Below, in pieces: positions 5,515 to 5,600 of a stretch of 5,600 nt of DNA; within the stretch, counting starts at the first letter, position 1; every line of letters begins with the position of its first letter. Origin of the DNA: Treponema sp. UBA4319 (GTDB lineage: Bacteria > Spirochaetota > Spirochaetia > Treponematales > Treponemataceae); the NCBI GenBank assembly GCA_002393865.1, contig DGUD01000041.1, positions 1 to 5,600 of the forward strand. The letters are read 5' to 3'. A program made the position numbers and the translations under genes. The notes under the pieces are model-generated. The model was not told the DNA's origin, did no database searches, and saw only the letters and a program-made list of their open reading frames with translations.

Positions 5515-5600
5515 TTTGGTAGCATAAAAAAGAAAATCATTTTAAAACAGTTTACATAATTTTCCAATACCGCGTCCGTATTCAGATAAAATACATCTCA
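5515..5600. other. A+T-rich end region, possible control region of the next gene
   Basis: After the hairpin the base composition drops to strongly A+T-rich. Weak promoter-like pieces are present (TTTACA at 5551-5556; TAAAAT at 5587-5592), but none is paired at correct spacing. A 5-bp dyad, AATAC (5566-5570) with GTATT (5578-5582), could be an operator. No coding sequence is seen before the window ends. Confidence 0.3.

Noticed and set aside
5394..5522. Small plus-strand reading frame of 42 residues after tsaD, with a weak AGGG seven bases upstream
   Set aside because: It lies almost entirely inside the 135-bp inverted repeat; its composition follows from the palindrome, and it shows no recognisable protein features.

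Overview
The window is about 57-58% G+C and looks like the chromosome of a spirochaete, most likely a treponeme. This assignment is tentative. It rests on the TsaD sequence, which reads like treponemal homologues, and on the combination of a compact sigma-70-type factor, a YibQ-type deacetylase next to tsaD, and a sigma-54-type promoter. No rRNA or tRNA gene and no CRISPR array was seen.

Left part (1-1263): a gene-poor leader with repeated 24-bp units and TGTA-type palindromes leads into an A+T-rich stretch and then a -24/-12 (sigma-54) promoter. This promoter lies just ahead of a 282-residue sigma-70-family factor that ends at a hairpin terminator. The layout (upstream repeats, A+T-rich spacer, -24/-12 element, sigma gene) resembles an enhancer-driven sigma cascade, comparable to RpoN-RpoS in Borrelia.

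Middle (1347-3279): a minus-strand orphan gene encodes a membrane protein of about 427 residues with three N-terminal membrane segments. Its base composition is more A+T-rich than its neighbours'. It is followed by roughly 650 bp of decayed DNA. This holds the apparent C-terminal end of a lost minus-strand gene that still has its own terminator, and a badly eroded ISAs1-family transposase on the plus strand, recognisable from three collinear fragments.

Right part (3280-5514): a good sigma-70 promoter lies so close to the ATG of a membrane-anchored divergent polysaccharide deacetylase (YibQ/DUF610 family) that the mRNA would be essentially leaderless. The essential tRNA t6A gene tsaD follows after 28 nt, probably in the same operon. 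Three bases past the tsaD stop begins a 135-bp imperfect inverted repeat with about 51 base pairs and a 10-nt loop. It is a very large 3' hairpin, either an elaborate terminator or a MITE/REP-like element. The last 85 bp are A+T-rich and probably hold the control region of the next gene.
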